The position numbers were made by a program, and so were the translations under genes. A DNA stretch of 64,000 bases, from NCBI RefSeq assembly GCF_921293095.1, contig NC_060249.1:77511907-77575906 (forward strand). The letters run 5' to 3'. Of this stretch, positions 50,215 through 61,888 are shown one piece after another (position 1 is the first letter of the stretch; each line of letters begins with the position of its first letter). The notes beneath the pieces are model-generated. The model worked only from the letters and a program-made list of their open reading frames with translations. It had not been told where the DNA came from and did no database searches. Source of the DNA: Ischnura elegans (Eukaryota > Arthropoda > Insecta > Odonata > Coenagrionidae).

Positions 50215-53200
50215 ATGGAAGCAGTTCAAATATTGACGAATACATTTTGGTCTGAGCATGTATGGTTACCTCCAAATACAACATGGGCTGACTTAGCGAA
50301 AAATGATGTCGTTAGGCACACTGATTATCGGGATTTAATATATCCCTTGCCCATGGCTTTGGTTATACTGCTCGTGAGATATGTCTTTGAACGGTAAATA
50401 TTTAAGCTACAGTTATGCGATCGATGGATATGTGTGCTTTTCACGCACTGGTTTTATTTTGTGGATTGTTGTATTGAGTGATGTGAAAGTATCGAGTATT
50501 GAGTGATGCCGACCACGCCTTCGTTTCAAAACAACTCATACATTTTACTGTTAAAATTTCAGTTTCTGGTTTGCGCCAATTGGATTGTCACTGGGAATAA
50601 AAAATTGCAGGCAAAAGAAAGCTCCGCCCAATGCAATTCTGGAGAAGGCTTACTCTGCGAAAGGAAAAATAAAGCATAAACAGGTAAGAGGTCAATAGAC
50701 TCAAAAAGTACTGATTGCAAATAATGTGACATAATGAATCGTTATTCCCCCTCTTTATGTCTCAGTGTTTGTTATTCTTATATTGTCTCAGATTAAAGGT
50801 TTAGCTAAGCAGTTAGATTGGTCCGAAAGGCAGGTTGAACGGTGGTTACGCCTTAGACATTCCCAAGATAAACCATCAACCTTAACAAAATTCTGTGAAA
50901 ACAGGTAATGATGCGTTTGTAAAGTTGGCATTCAGAAGTTGATTTTGTGAAGTATAGATGTATTGGTGGTATATATTTTCTTAGACTATGAGATACTTAG
51001 CTTTAATTTTTTTTTAATGTTCCTTCAGCTGGAGGTGTTTCTACTATTTTTCGGCGTTCCACTATGGAGTATTTTGCCTTTGGGATAAGGCGTGGTTGTG
51101 GGACATAAATGAGTGTTGGAATGGTTATCCTCATCAGGTGGGCCATGATTTATTTTATCGATATCTTCTTTCACATTATTCTGTTATTAAGGGTATTTTG
51201 CTACTTAAGTCTGCACCTGGTGAAATTCATGATATATGATTTCACATTCTCGTGTGAGAGTCCTTCCAATTATTTTTGTCTTCAGTTTTAATAGTTATGT
51301 AACTGTACTAATTTTATATCAGACTTTCTCCAGTGTGGCAAATTCAAATTGAAGTGATAAAATCTGGAGTTATCGTTGTGTTTCATATTCCCTACTTTGG
51401 ATAATGCATTATGGTTGATTCCTGGTTATTTTATCCACTCTTCTCTCTTTTTCAGTCACTTAGTGATGATGTTTGGTGGTACTACATGATCTCTCTGGCC
51501 TTCTATTGGTCTCTGACTGTATCTCAATTCACTGATGTCCGGCGAAAGGATTTCTGGCAAATGTTTGTTCACCACATGGCAGCAATTTCCCTTCTGTCCT
51601 TTTCGTGGATTTGTAATCTCACTCGTATTGGCACCCTAGTCCTCCTTGTGCACGACGTAGCTGATATCTTACTCGAGGTAAGTTTACGATGAAAGTATTG
51701 AACGTCAAATGCTGAAACTTAACTTTCTTCCTGTAAGTCTGTGGAATTATCAAATGAATTCTTTTTTTTTATAGGCAGCAAAAATGGCCAAGTATTCAGG
51801 ATATCAGCGAGTTTGTGATATCGTATTTGCCGTTTTCACTGTCACTTGGATAGTGACTAGGTTAGGGGTCTATCCATTTTGGATCATATACAGGTATGTG
51901 CCATCTAATGATACACTATTATTATATACAGAAGGCTCTCAGTAGCTAATTTATAGTCTGAGTCAGGTTCGAAAGCCATGTATTGGAAATTCTGGAGTTT
52001 CATAAGTTCTATAATTGAAAACAGAACTGTTTTAATGATCCTGGACCAGTCTTTAGGCCTGTTTACACATTATCTTAGCTTTTTTAATGTAATGTCTAAA
52101 TGTGCAAACATAATAATGAATGCCAAAGTGCAGTGTGTAAACACCCAACTTCTGCGAATGCATGAATAGAAAATAGAACCTGTTCTAATTTGATTCATGG
52201 ATTTTTACATGTTCCGTTTCTCAAAAATCATTCATGCAATCAGACAGAATCTCATACGTGCTTACGTATTGTGTAAACAGGCCATATTAAGTGTCTGTGT
52301 CCCTACTATTTCTAAGTGGTAACTTATTTCATGGCTAATGAATGCCATTATTTCATATTTAGGTTGAGGATGAAAACAATAAGGCATTAAAAGAAAAATG
52401 TAAAATTTTAACTCAAATCGGCAATTGATTAACAACTGATTGACAAACTTGGTGATGAAAAGGACTTTCAAGGATGTGTTTTAATTTAGTGAATTCTATG
52501 CAGTGTATGATATTCTCATCTACACCGTTGAGTTACTTCAAATCTTTTCCCAATAAAGTCATTGCAATGAGCCTCCCTTATTTTTGGATGATTTCATCTC
52601 TGAGGAATTCAATTTATTGCATTTGATTTTTAAATTTATTCAAGCACATTACAATGTGGAATATTTTTTAAGGAAAGAGTGGTGACAGGAGTTTAATTAG
52701 AATAGCAAGCTAATGGAATGTTTCCAATTGTAATTTGGTTTAGAAGTCTGCCTCATTTCTAAAGTGTAGAAGATTAATAGTTGGCCCTTAAACATTTCCT
52801 GGTTTAATTGTTTTTTTTATTAAATTTGCCATTTGCTGAGATAGGTTGTCGGCTGTGAAACTTTTGGGCTACAGCTGTGCTCTAAATGTATGTTCTACAT
52901 AAGGTCACAATTTCTGCTAACTAAATTTAATCTCGCAGAAGTTATAGAATCATTTTTGTGAGCAAATATTTCTGGAGAAACTGCAAGCCAAGCTTGGATT
53001 TCCAAGCTGTGGACTTAATTTGTGGTCATTAAGCACCTAAATGTGCTGGTGGATGTAAAATTATGTATTATTATGTTAGAAATTAAGACTTGATGTTTGT
53101 GTGTTTTATCTGCTGCAGATGCTACTAACACAATCCTTGTGGAATGAAAAGTTCAAATTAGCCAGAAGTGAAAACACAGTTGTATTAGTAGATCACAGTT

Positions 53201-55667
53201 CAAATATCTAGGGAAAGGCTGAAAATGTACATCTTGTATAAATGGAGGTAATGGAACGCCCACTTTTGTATATGTAGTTTTGTCTAATAGAGAATAGAAA
53301 TTGCACCATACTGAATCTGCCTTGTGTACAGACCAGATGCTCCTTTCAAATTTGAAGGCTTTTCGGTTGTTCTTCTCTGATTTTTCTATGAGTTCGGGTA
53401 CCAATTATGGATAGCAAGGTTGAGTTGGGAGATTTTTCCTTCAACTTAGATTGGTAACAACCCTGATATGTTGGGAAATTCTCCCTGCAATATTACACCA
53501 TCTCATTTTCGTTGCAACACTTAGTGTGATGTTGTATTCAATATTTCATGGAGTGCAGATATTATTTTGGCTGTTAAGTTCAATTCATGCATTCTTCCAT
53601 TGATTTGTGCTTAACATGTCCTTCTATCCAATATTAGGTGTTGTATGATCTTAGGTTTTCCCAGCGTATCAGTTGCAGACAAGTTTCTTGGGTTTTCCAC
53701 CGGTTGATGTCATCCATTTCTCCCGACATTTCGATCCGCGACTTGCTGATCATCCTCAGGGGATCTTCCGAATGACATGAACGACATCAACCGGTGGAAA
53801 ACCCAAGAAACTTTTCTGCGATAATAGGTGTATTTTCTTTTATTTCACTGTCTCATAATTTGGCAGGGAAAATAAAATATGTGCATCAAAACTTAAAGAA
53901 ATCTATGCTGGTGTGCAAGTGTAAAAATGAGTGCTTCGGTTGTTTCATTAATGATGTTCGTGCTGATTTAATTAATGTGATATATTTGCTTTATTTGAAA
54001 TTAGTATTTGACTTGTAGAGGAATAATTACTTCGTTTTCTCATATTCTGAGTGCAAAATTTTGTATTGAAACCCTATGCATGAAGATGAAATTTTGTAAT
54101 GAGGCCAACATGATGGTTCTTGTATGTGTAATTCTTGTTTAACCAAGGGTAGTCCATTTTTTTGCTGCAAGGGAGCAATTTTAATCCTCTGGGAGATGAT
54201 TATTTGTGTTTTCAGTTGTAAGAGAAGGGCTGTGCTCACATTTCTTTCAATATGTCGAATAATTTAGTCCAGAGTTCTAATTCTCTTATCTTAGAGCTGT
54301 CGATATTAACTCGAGGTATTTTTAGATGAAGAAATCCATAGCTATGCATTATTTTTCCTGCTAATTATAATTATACTGTTAACTCTGAGAAAAGTTATGC
54401 CTTCAGATTTAGTCATATAGTGGTGGTGACATAAAGAGTTATCTATTTTCCTTATTTATTGTTTTCAAGTTATTTGATAGTATCATCATATTCCATTATC
54501 ATTTGTGCATTGTATGCTGATTGGATTTATTTCATCATTCCAGCACAACAATTGAGGCTCCTAAGTTTGTGGCTATGTTCCCTGCATACTACATTTTTAA
54601 CTCTCTCCTCATCTTGTTGCTGCTGCTTCATGTTATATGGACATACCTGATTTTGAAAATTGTTTTCAACTCCCTGAAAGCTGGTCAGGTTAGTATATTG
54701 TCATTTTTTGACCAGGCATGGTACCTACTCAGTGGTGTTACTGTACTGGTTGGTAGCTATATGTGAAATTAGCCATTTAAGTCGATGAAATTATGAAATT
54801 ACTTCCTGAGATAAATATCAGAGTATACCTGAAGTGATTAGTGACCATAATTTAAATGTGATGGATAATTTTCCTGAACAGAGAAAATTCTGAAACCTCC
54901 TGCAGTTAATGACTAATGCTAGTGTGTCATGATGAAGTCTTAATATTGTGTTTTCTGAGGCAATCATTACCCTCAGAAAGTGCATCAAAGCATGAATTGT
55001 GTCTGAGATTATACTTTGCTGTGTTGCTTAATGGAGGATACATCAAACTCAATTTTTTTAATTTGCTACTCATCTAATTAAGTCAAGGAATGTCCAAATA
55101 TTGGTACTGCATTACAAGTTACAGGAATTTTACGTTTCATAGCTAATAGTTAATTTTAAACTTTCTGTGTGTGGATAGTGTCTAAGATTGAACCCTACTT
55201 AAAATTTACATAATGATGCTATTGATACGTCCCATCACTTACAGGAACAAATGAATGGCTATTATTGCCAAATAATTTAATCTATTAATGGATTGCATGA
55301 TTCTTTAAATAGATGGAGATGAGAACTTGAACTTATCCCATAGGCCCTATAGCATAGGGGATTATTGTAAAACTTACTGCGAGCTTGCTATGTTATAAAA
55401 TTGGCATTAATGATCATGACCAAAACTAACTTTTGATGTTGCTGAGCATGTATTTATCAAGTGGCCTTAGTGTATGGCATATAGCTGTTTTAGAATTTTT
55501 GTTCTACTGTAATAGTTGATGTGATAAATTCTTTTTCTTTGCAGATGGAAGGAGATATTCGGAGTTCCTCTTGTGATGATGTGTCATCAGAAGAAAAGCA
55601 TGGTACTTCAAATGGTGTGCAGCCTAAAGGAAGGTCTGTTTCCCCAAAAATCCCAGTGACTGAATAA
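50215..55667 (+). CDS. schlank: ceramide synthase (Lag1/Schlank type), eight coding exons
   Basis: Coding exons: 50215-50393, 50563-50683, 50792-50904, 51029-51137, 51456-51677, 51775-51893, 54544-54688, 55545-55667. Every intron is GT-AG, phases agree, and the product is 376 residues, normal for the family. An in-frame TGA two codons upstream fixes the ATG. The family N-acylates sphinganine with fatty acyl-CoA in the ER membrane to make dihydroceramide. Seen: N-glycosylation sequon N21-T-T; first membrane segment about 43-60; Hox-like remnant ending with WSERQVERWLR (110-120) and QDKPS; WRCFYYF (139-145) opening the TLC domain; Lag1 motif RKDFWQMFVHH with His213-His214; HDVAD (240-244); further hydrophobic segments about 232-247, 259-287 and 299-328; Ser/Asp/Glu tail DIRSSSCDDVSSEE (340-353), resembling the C-terminal region phosphorylated in other ceramide synthases. 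The loop before the last membrane segment, known to set acyl-chain preference, is split by the 2,650-bp intron 6 at residue 288. No frameshift or missing key residue. The symbol follows the Drosophila orthologue; orthology is inferred. Confidence 0.95.
51894..54543 (+). other. long intron 6 of the ceramide synthase gene
   Basis: A 2,650-bp intron (GTATGT...CCAG), far longer than the other six (97-856 bp). It holds the snap-back repeat at 53652-53826. Open frames inside it have no coding similarity. Confidence 0.85.
53652..53826 (-). repeat. snap-back family member inside intron 6
   Basis: 37-bp arms at 53675-53711 and 53783-53819 differ at about one position and carry GGGTTTTCCACCGG. Read on the minus strand, the loop contains CTGAGGATGATC...GGATCGAAATGTC, the family core. 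The end block TTAGGTTTTCCCAGCGTAT matches 12363. Confidence 0.8.
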
Positions 55668-57170
55668 GGCAATGACTCGTGTGATATTAGTGTGACAAAA
55701 GTTACTCCTGTGGTGTGAGCTGATGACCTGAGGTCATGAAAATGTTTGTGAGTGTGACTAAGCTAATTGAATGCAGCTTTAAGCAGCTGTGTTTCTTAAC
55801 ATGTCATTCCTTTGCATTTTAATGGAAGCCAAGTGTTCTGTTATGTTTTAATGCAGCAGTGTTTGATGGTCACCTCCCTTAAATGAGAATCAATGAAAGA
55901 ACTTCAGCATTTGAGCATCACGTTATTTTTTCCTGGAAATTACCAAAAATTATTCAGAAGTTGTATGTATGGTAGCTTTGCGTGTTTGGATACTCACTTA
56001 TAATTGTCCATGTTGCACCAGTTATAAGTGGTGCTTATTCTAGAAGTAATTATTCAAAAGAATTCGATTGTATATTCATCTAAGGGTAACGTTTCTATCC
56101 CACCTTTCTTTTTGTGTGCGCTTAATAATGAGTAAAATTCGAGGATCTATGGACTGTATGAGGACAGATTTCTGAGTATATAATTAGCACAGGTTTTTAC
56201 CAGTGTTCAACTACTTGTGTGCAGTGGAGTTTCAGTGAAGTGTCTTATGTATATTTTCATACTAAACAAGTGTGTTGAGTGTGTCAATGCTTTCCTTCCA
56301 CCCAGGAGAGCTGTGCTTGATAATTGTTGTATGGTAATTTTATTTTACCTAAAGCAAGAAAGTTTGTTGTGATTGACTCCCAGGTATTCAAGGATATTGT
56401 TCAGAGAAAATTTCTATCTATTGTCTAGTTGAAAATAATTGTAGGGAGCTGGAAGAAAGTTTATAGAGTGAAGTTGGTACGTATTTGGGACCCTTGTTGG
56501 AGCCCTCCACAATTGCCATTTTGTCTCAAATGTACATCTTTGCTCTTCAAATGTGATATTTGGAATTGCATTGAAGTTTTATGCTGTTTTTAAGTCTTGT
56601 TGCCAAGTATTAATTCTCTTTTACTGTTAAATCTAGTAGCATAAAAAGATTTCTGGCAATATTCATTGGGAATAGCTTCGCTTCTTGTTTATGCATGTGC
56701 TTTGTATAATTTGCACATTCTCCTCTATGATTTTTTTCTTGAGCATATATTTAAACTGCTATGCAGACCAAATTTTATCAATCACTCATAAGCTTTGTGT
56801 ATGAAAATGTTGAATGATTTTTAAGAAATAAGAGTGGAATTGTCCTGTGTAAGGATGCCATAATTATGCCTATTGTCTTGAAGCATTTCTTTGGATCATG
56901 GATATGGCACATGTTGTGAGTTTAGTACTGTGATTCAGATGAAGTTGCTAATTATGTCATTATTTTTTCTAAGTATTTGTTTAACCTGTTGTAAATTGAG
57001 AGAGGCAAGTTTAATACATCTCAACTGAAGTAAACTGCATTTATTTGCATTTAAATTTTTATATTTGAACATGAGTTCCCCTGATTCCTATACTTCTATT
57101 GTCCACATATCAAATTTATTCCATAATTATACTTAAATATGTTTTTCCCTGCTTATAGAGCATCATTAAA
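55668..57170 (+). other. probable 3' UTR and downstream flank of the gene
   Basis: T- and TG-rich, repeat-free DNA directly after the stop codon, similar in texture to the gene's introns. The first plausible polyadenylation hexamer I noticed is ATTAAA at 57165-57170. A canonical AATAAA lies later at 57466, inside a transposon. The true end cannot be set without transcripts. Confidence 0.45.
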
Positions 57171-57197
57171 TCTAAATGAAACAATTTCTGATCCTGT

Positions 57198-57390
57198 GTG
57201 AAGAGTTCTCAGGATTGCCACATGGTCAGAAACTGCATTACTGCCAATGTTTCGATGTCCAACTCAGCCTTCATCCTCAGGGCTATGAATTTCAAATGAG
57301 AATTTTTCTTGCTTATATAGTCACTCTGGTGGTCGAAACGTTGGCAGTAATGCAGTTCCTGACCTGGTGGTAATCCCAAGAACTCTTCAC
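57198..57390. repeat. snap-back family member with 58-bp arms
   Basis: Arms 57198-57255 and 57333-57390 are inverted copies (GTGAAGAGTTCT..., CTGCATTACTGCCAA). The minus-strand left arm reads CCCTGAGGATGAAGG...GACATCGAAACATTGG, the family core. The right arm is cut short inside the core. Confidence 0.85.
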
Positions 57391-57415
57391 GCAGTCTATT
57401 ATCTGGGAAATCTCT

Positions 57416-58258
57416 AAAGGGTCTTGCTGGTTAAGATGGTGAAAAGTGCCCCAGATGTTTTGAAAAATAAAAAATATACACTTAAAGTGCATCAAAAATT
57501 ATGTTTCCCCAAATATTCAGTCATATTGTCGCACTACTAATTAATTGGCTCAAATGCTGGCGATAAATTCATGGTTAATTAAAGGCAGGAGATATGAAAA
57601 AAAATCATTTTTGGCAGACATTGTATATCTCGAAGCATGAAAATGAACTTAAAGCTTGACAGTATGGTTATAACCATTAATTACAATTTATTTTAGTGAG
57701 ATAGGCATTTTTTATATTAATCTTTATTCTTAATTAATAATATTACGAACTGATCAACAATCATTGGTCTAAACAATCAAATCAAATATCGTCCTGGAAT
57801 ACATAGATTCAAATGGCGCAGAGCAGTTATTCGTGTTTTTGACAGTGTTCCACCAATTTAAAAAATCTGAAAAAAATTTTATACTTTGATGTAGGGGTAA
57901 CAACATATATTTTTTTCGGCGTCTCTATCGTTTCCTAAAAATTTTAATTTAATTTTGAAAATTTCAAACTTATGCAAGTTTATTTTTCGGTCAAAAAATT
58001 TTGAAAAATATCAGGATGGTAGTAAGTAATAGTATATACATTTTAAAATTAAGAAAAATATGTATTGTACAAAAGTTAAAACTTTAGATATGGTTAAAAA
58101 ACGAAAAATCGTGTTTCAATTTTTTTTGGGCTTCATTTCCATTGTTAGGGCCTGAAACTTTGGGGAAAAACATAATTTTGGATGCACTTTAAGTGAACAT
58201 TTTTTATTTTTCAAAACATCTAGGGGACTTTTCACCATCTTAACTGGCTAGACCCTTT
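57416..58258. mobile_element. 843-bp fold-back element, AAAGGG...CCCTTT ends
   Basis: Arms 57416-57510 and 58162-58258 are inverted copies with blocks GGTTAAGATGGTGAAAAGT, ATGTTTTGAAAAATAAAAAAT and CACTTAAAGTGCATC. Weaker pairing continues inward. The interior is AT-rich without a recognisable frame. The terminal 34 bp resemble the end of 3697-4274. No target duplication is clear. Confidence 0.8.
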
Positions 58259-58585
58259 CCAATCCTTGTGGTGATAGGTGGTTCGATTTTTGGAGGGAGT
58301 CACTTAGTTATTCAAAGACCCTTGATTATGCCATTTGTTCCTCATTTTCTTCACTCTTTCTGGTTTTCTCCTCATTACTTGGTATCAAATAATGACAATA
58401 TTGCTGACGTCCCACTAGTATCTTCTGGTTGTAAATCCTCTTAAGAAGTGTTTTCACCTGAGGTTGCATGTGAGATTGATTGAAAGTATACACCAAGCAA
58501 TAAGGAGAAAAAAACAAAGTGAAAACATCGTCAGTATATTGCTAAAGTCTTATTCAATATTTTATCCATTGTTGAGCATAAATAT

Positions 58586-60540
58586 TAGGGATGGATGGAT
58601 CCAGGATTTTTTTCGAATTCGGATCGAATCCTTGATTTTCGCAGCCGGAACTTTTGGATCAGATATTTTTGGATCCAAATGTATTTTCAAATTCCTGCTA
58701 TTAAACAAAGTAATTATTCGAGTTTATTCTGGGTACATACAAGCAAAGGATTGCTTTTTAGATTTTCATACACATTTTAATGTTTTTATAAATTAAAAAT
58801 CATTTTTATAGGCTTTCAAGTTGTTTTTTAAAAACATCTTTACATGCTCAGGACCTAAACTGCTATGCTTGGGTTTGGAAACGAAAGTAGGAAAAATCTT
58901 CGGATAAACCACTGACCAGTGGCATAGCGAGAGGGGGAAGTCCAGGGGGTCTGGACCCCCAAAAATATAAAAACAATTACTTTCCTTCATCAAAGGAAAC
59001 AAAATATTGAAAAATCATAAATTTACAATAGATTTATTTGAAGAATGAAGTTTTTTTTCGATTATGAAGGATGTTAAAATTAGTTTGAAACCCTCTACTT
59101 TGTAACCTGTTGTTTAAAAATTTTCCCCCCAGGTTTTGGATCCCCCATAACAAAATTCCTGGCTACCCCACTGCCATCGACTGAATTTGAATTTTCCTCA
59201 CGCACGTGTCCCCCGAATTTTGTCACTTTCTCATCCCATACTGACTTGTGTTTCACCCGAAAATGCTTCAATATGGTGAGGTGGATTTAGCACTTCCTCA
59301 CTATAATTTCACACCACAGTGCACACACATTGCATACATTGGTTCTCCTTATCTCAATAGAAATATTTCAACACAATGAAAGACATTTTTTTCAGTATAT
59401 CATTACATTAGATTACAACTGCGCAATCAGCAACACAATTAACAGTATTTAAAAAAGCATTAACGTCATGTGAGACGAGGTGCTCAACCGCTCAGCATGA
59501 GGAAGGGGTGTGCAGCAGAAGCGCGTAAAGGAGAGGTGGAGGGGAAGGAGCACGCTCTCTCTGTATTTCCATCAACGAGGCTACAAATGAGGGAGTCAAG
59601 GACGAACAAGTCATGCTTTAATGGCGTCGTTGACTTCAAAGCGGGGCAAGCTATGTGATATATGCAGTTGGCGTATCCAATCCATCTCTGCTTGTTTGAG
59701 AGGTTAATGCTAAGCTAGTTTCTTTGAAAATTGTGCTGTTTGAACAATTTTACATATTAGTATAGTCTAATTGTAAATAGAAAACTTAGCGGCATTCATT
59801 TGGAGCTGAAAAAAAAACAAATATCATCAGAAATGCATCACGTTTGGTCTAATTCTTTTTTAAATCTTGTGGATGTCATCTAATTGTCGAACCTATTGAG
59901 ACATCTTCGGGCCCAGAAAGTCATTCACCTAGCATTTGTTGTCTAGAAATGGAGAATTGAAGCAGGTAGGCCAAAAAAGGTCAGTTGGTGAGACTGGGTA
60001 GGGATGAAGCATGCTTCAATTGTTCTCGTGTAATTTGATATTTTCCTTAGAAGACAATAATTTATGGTCTACGTGATTTCGGAAACAAAAAAAAACAACA
60101 GAGGCGCGGGCTGATGGACAGCCGAGGGTGGTTTTCTGAAATCTCCGACGTATACGTTATATAGTATAGTTACTTCTGACGTTGATATTATCCTATGACG
60201 CTGAGATTCCCTCAATGATTGTTCAATCTCTTGGGAAGAGTCACACCATGTGCCAGTCATATTTTACCTTTTTTATTTTCCACAGCTGAAATTCTGCTAA
60301 CCTCTGTGAGAGCTTTTAAACAAAATGGTTCATGGGTAGGACAAGAATCGCATGCGACGGCGCATTTGAAGAGACAATCGGAACTCTTTCTACCCTTTTG
60401 GGGCGTTGCATTCACTGAAGCTATTATTTAAAATTTCAGATCCATATCCAATGTCTTCCGTGACTTTGGATCCGATTTATCCGATGCAAGGCAATATCCG
60501 CGGATATTTGGATCCGAGGTATCCGATCTGACCAGCCCTA
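58586..60540. mobile_element. 1,955-bp hAT element with perfect ATAAATAT duplication
   Basis: The ends are TAGGGATGG on the left and, inverted on the right, TAGGGCTGG, Ac-like hAT termini. Subterminal regions on both sides are rich in GGATCC and ATCGGAT words. ATAAATAT is duplicated exactly at 58578-58585 and 60541-60548. No transposase domain survives, so it is non-autonomous or gutted. It contains a second hAT-like MITE at 58917-59173. Confidence 0.85.
58917..59173. mobile_element. nested hAT-like MITE
   Basis: Left end CAGTGGCATAGCGAGAGG; right end inverted CAGTGGGGTAGCCAGG. Flanking CCACTGAC and CCATCGAC match at 6 of 8 positions. It lies within the larger hAT element, so it inserted later. 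Confidence 0.8.
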
Positions 60541-60686
60541 ATAAATATCAACATTCTCAATGCTTTTGCCGGTAAATCCCTAGCCCCTATTCACCTCTCA
60601 GTTGAGGTTAATGCATCTTTCTGCATTCCATCTGATGGACAGTCAGGGATCTCAGACTGTGTATGGGTGAATTTTTATCAGCCTTT

Positions 60687-61061
60687 TCAACTAAAGCAAA
60701 TGCATGCCATGATGAATCTGTCATATGAATCTGTCGAGTCTGTCTTGGTCAAGTACGGCCGCATAAGTTTCAATACAGCATGATCTGTAAAACGATCGCC
60801 AGGTTGATGAGAGTCGTCCTTGCCATGGTAATGAAATCCGTTTATCAAATAATTACTATCCTTATCCACTGCAAGCCTGTATTTTTGCCCATATTTATCA
60901 GTCTTGATAATGGCACTGCATAGACGTGTTATGGTAGAGCAAATTATTGCGATAGCAAATGATATTCCTGTCTTTGATGCCATGAACTGCGTGAATGGGC
61001 ATCTAGCTTTGTTTGGAAACAACTGTTCGTCAAAGGTTATGTGTAGCCTAGGGTAGCCACC
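60687..61061 (-). pseudogene. piggyBac-type transposase fragment
   Basis: On the minus strand the frame reads ITFDEQLFPNKARCPFTQF, the conserved start of the piggyBac DDE region (DEQL holds the first catalytic Asp), then DKYGQKYRLAVD and NGFHYHGKDD, matching the next family blocks. Between MASK and TDKYG lie about 23 extra residues (69 bp) not expected in the family. It ends at an early stop after YLTKTD. The N-terminal and C-terminal thirds are missing, so it is inactive. Confidence 0.75.
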
Positions 61062-61461
61062 AGTAGCCCATGGTTCAACAGCATGGCCATCTCCTTCTCA
61101 GTTAAGGTCTTGAACGAGAAGGCGTCGTCGCTTTGAAGCCTAGCCAGCGCCCCTTCCACATCGGCGCACAACCTCATGACTACGTATAAGTTTCTTCTGT
61201 TCGATTGCCAGTTCTGATCCAGGTTCGTCTACAAACACAATGAGGAACACATCGCTAATACCGTACATAGTAGTAGATACAATAACTCAATCGTGTGTAC
61301 ATTCTAAGATGTTTATCTTTCGTAACTGAAGTACTACAATACAAACCAAACAAAGCTAGATGCCCATTCACGCAGTTCATGGCATCAAAGACAGACATGT
61401 CATTTACTATTGCAATAATTTGCTTTGGCGTAACACGTCTATGCAGAGCCATTATCAGGAC
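60901..61461. repeat. 116-bp inverted duplication within the piggyBac remnant
   Basis: 60901-61016 and 61346-61461 are inverted copies, each encoding the NKARCPFTQFMASK block plus the 69-bp extra segment. The plus-strand copy is the more isolated one. A rearrangement or snap-back duplication copied the transposase segment in reverse. Confidence 0.85.
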
Positions 61462-61888
61462 CAAACTACTGATGTAAGTCGAGAAGCACGTCTCGACTGG
61501 TCATGACATGCCAGTGAGCCAGTCTGCCAAACTCTGCACCAGGCAGCCGAACACAGAGGCTCAGCAGAAGCCAACTGCATTGTTGCACGCATCACTACAC
61601 TTGTGTTTCACGGCAAATAAGTGTCGTCGCGGTAAAATTTGGCTGGTTTCAAGGAAAATCATTCACAAATAGAGTGGAATATACTTGCCTCACAAGCAAA
61701 TTAATTTTCTAAAAAATGATAAACAGCTGATATTTATTGAAATTATGTAAAAAATAAACAATCATGAAGGAAATGTACTGTTCTAAAATATTTAATATAA
61801 AATAGTTCTAATATAAAATTTGGATAGTAATAATCAAACCGCATCGCACGAAACACCTAAACCGAACGAAGAAATGATAAAATGTACT

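Noticed and set aside
51109-51291. Open frame starting in the end of ceramide synthase exon 4
   Set aside because: It is out of frame with the exon and mostly intronic. The exon-4 reading joins exon 5 in phase instead.
57466-57471. AATAAA as the gene's polyadenylation signal
   Set aside because: It sits in the arm of the 843-bp fold-back element and 1.8 kb past the stop. The earlier ATTAAA is at least as plausible, so neither is asserted.
60219-60431. Transposase frame inside the large hAT element
   Set aside because: The 70-codon frame shows no hAT dimerisation or RNase H-like motif.
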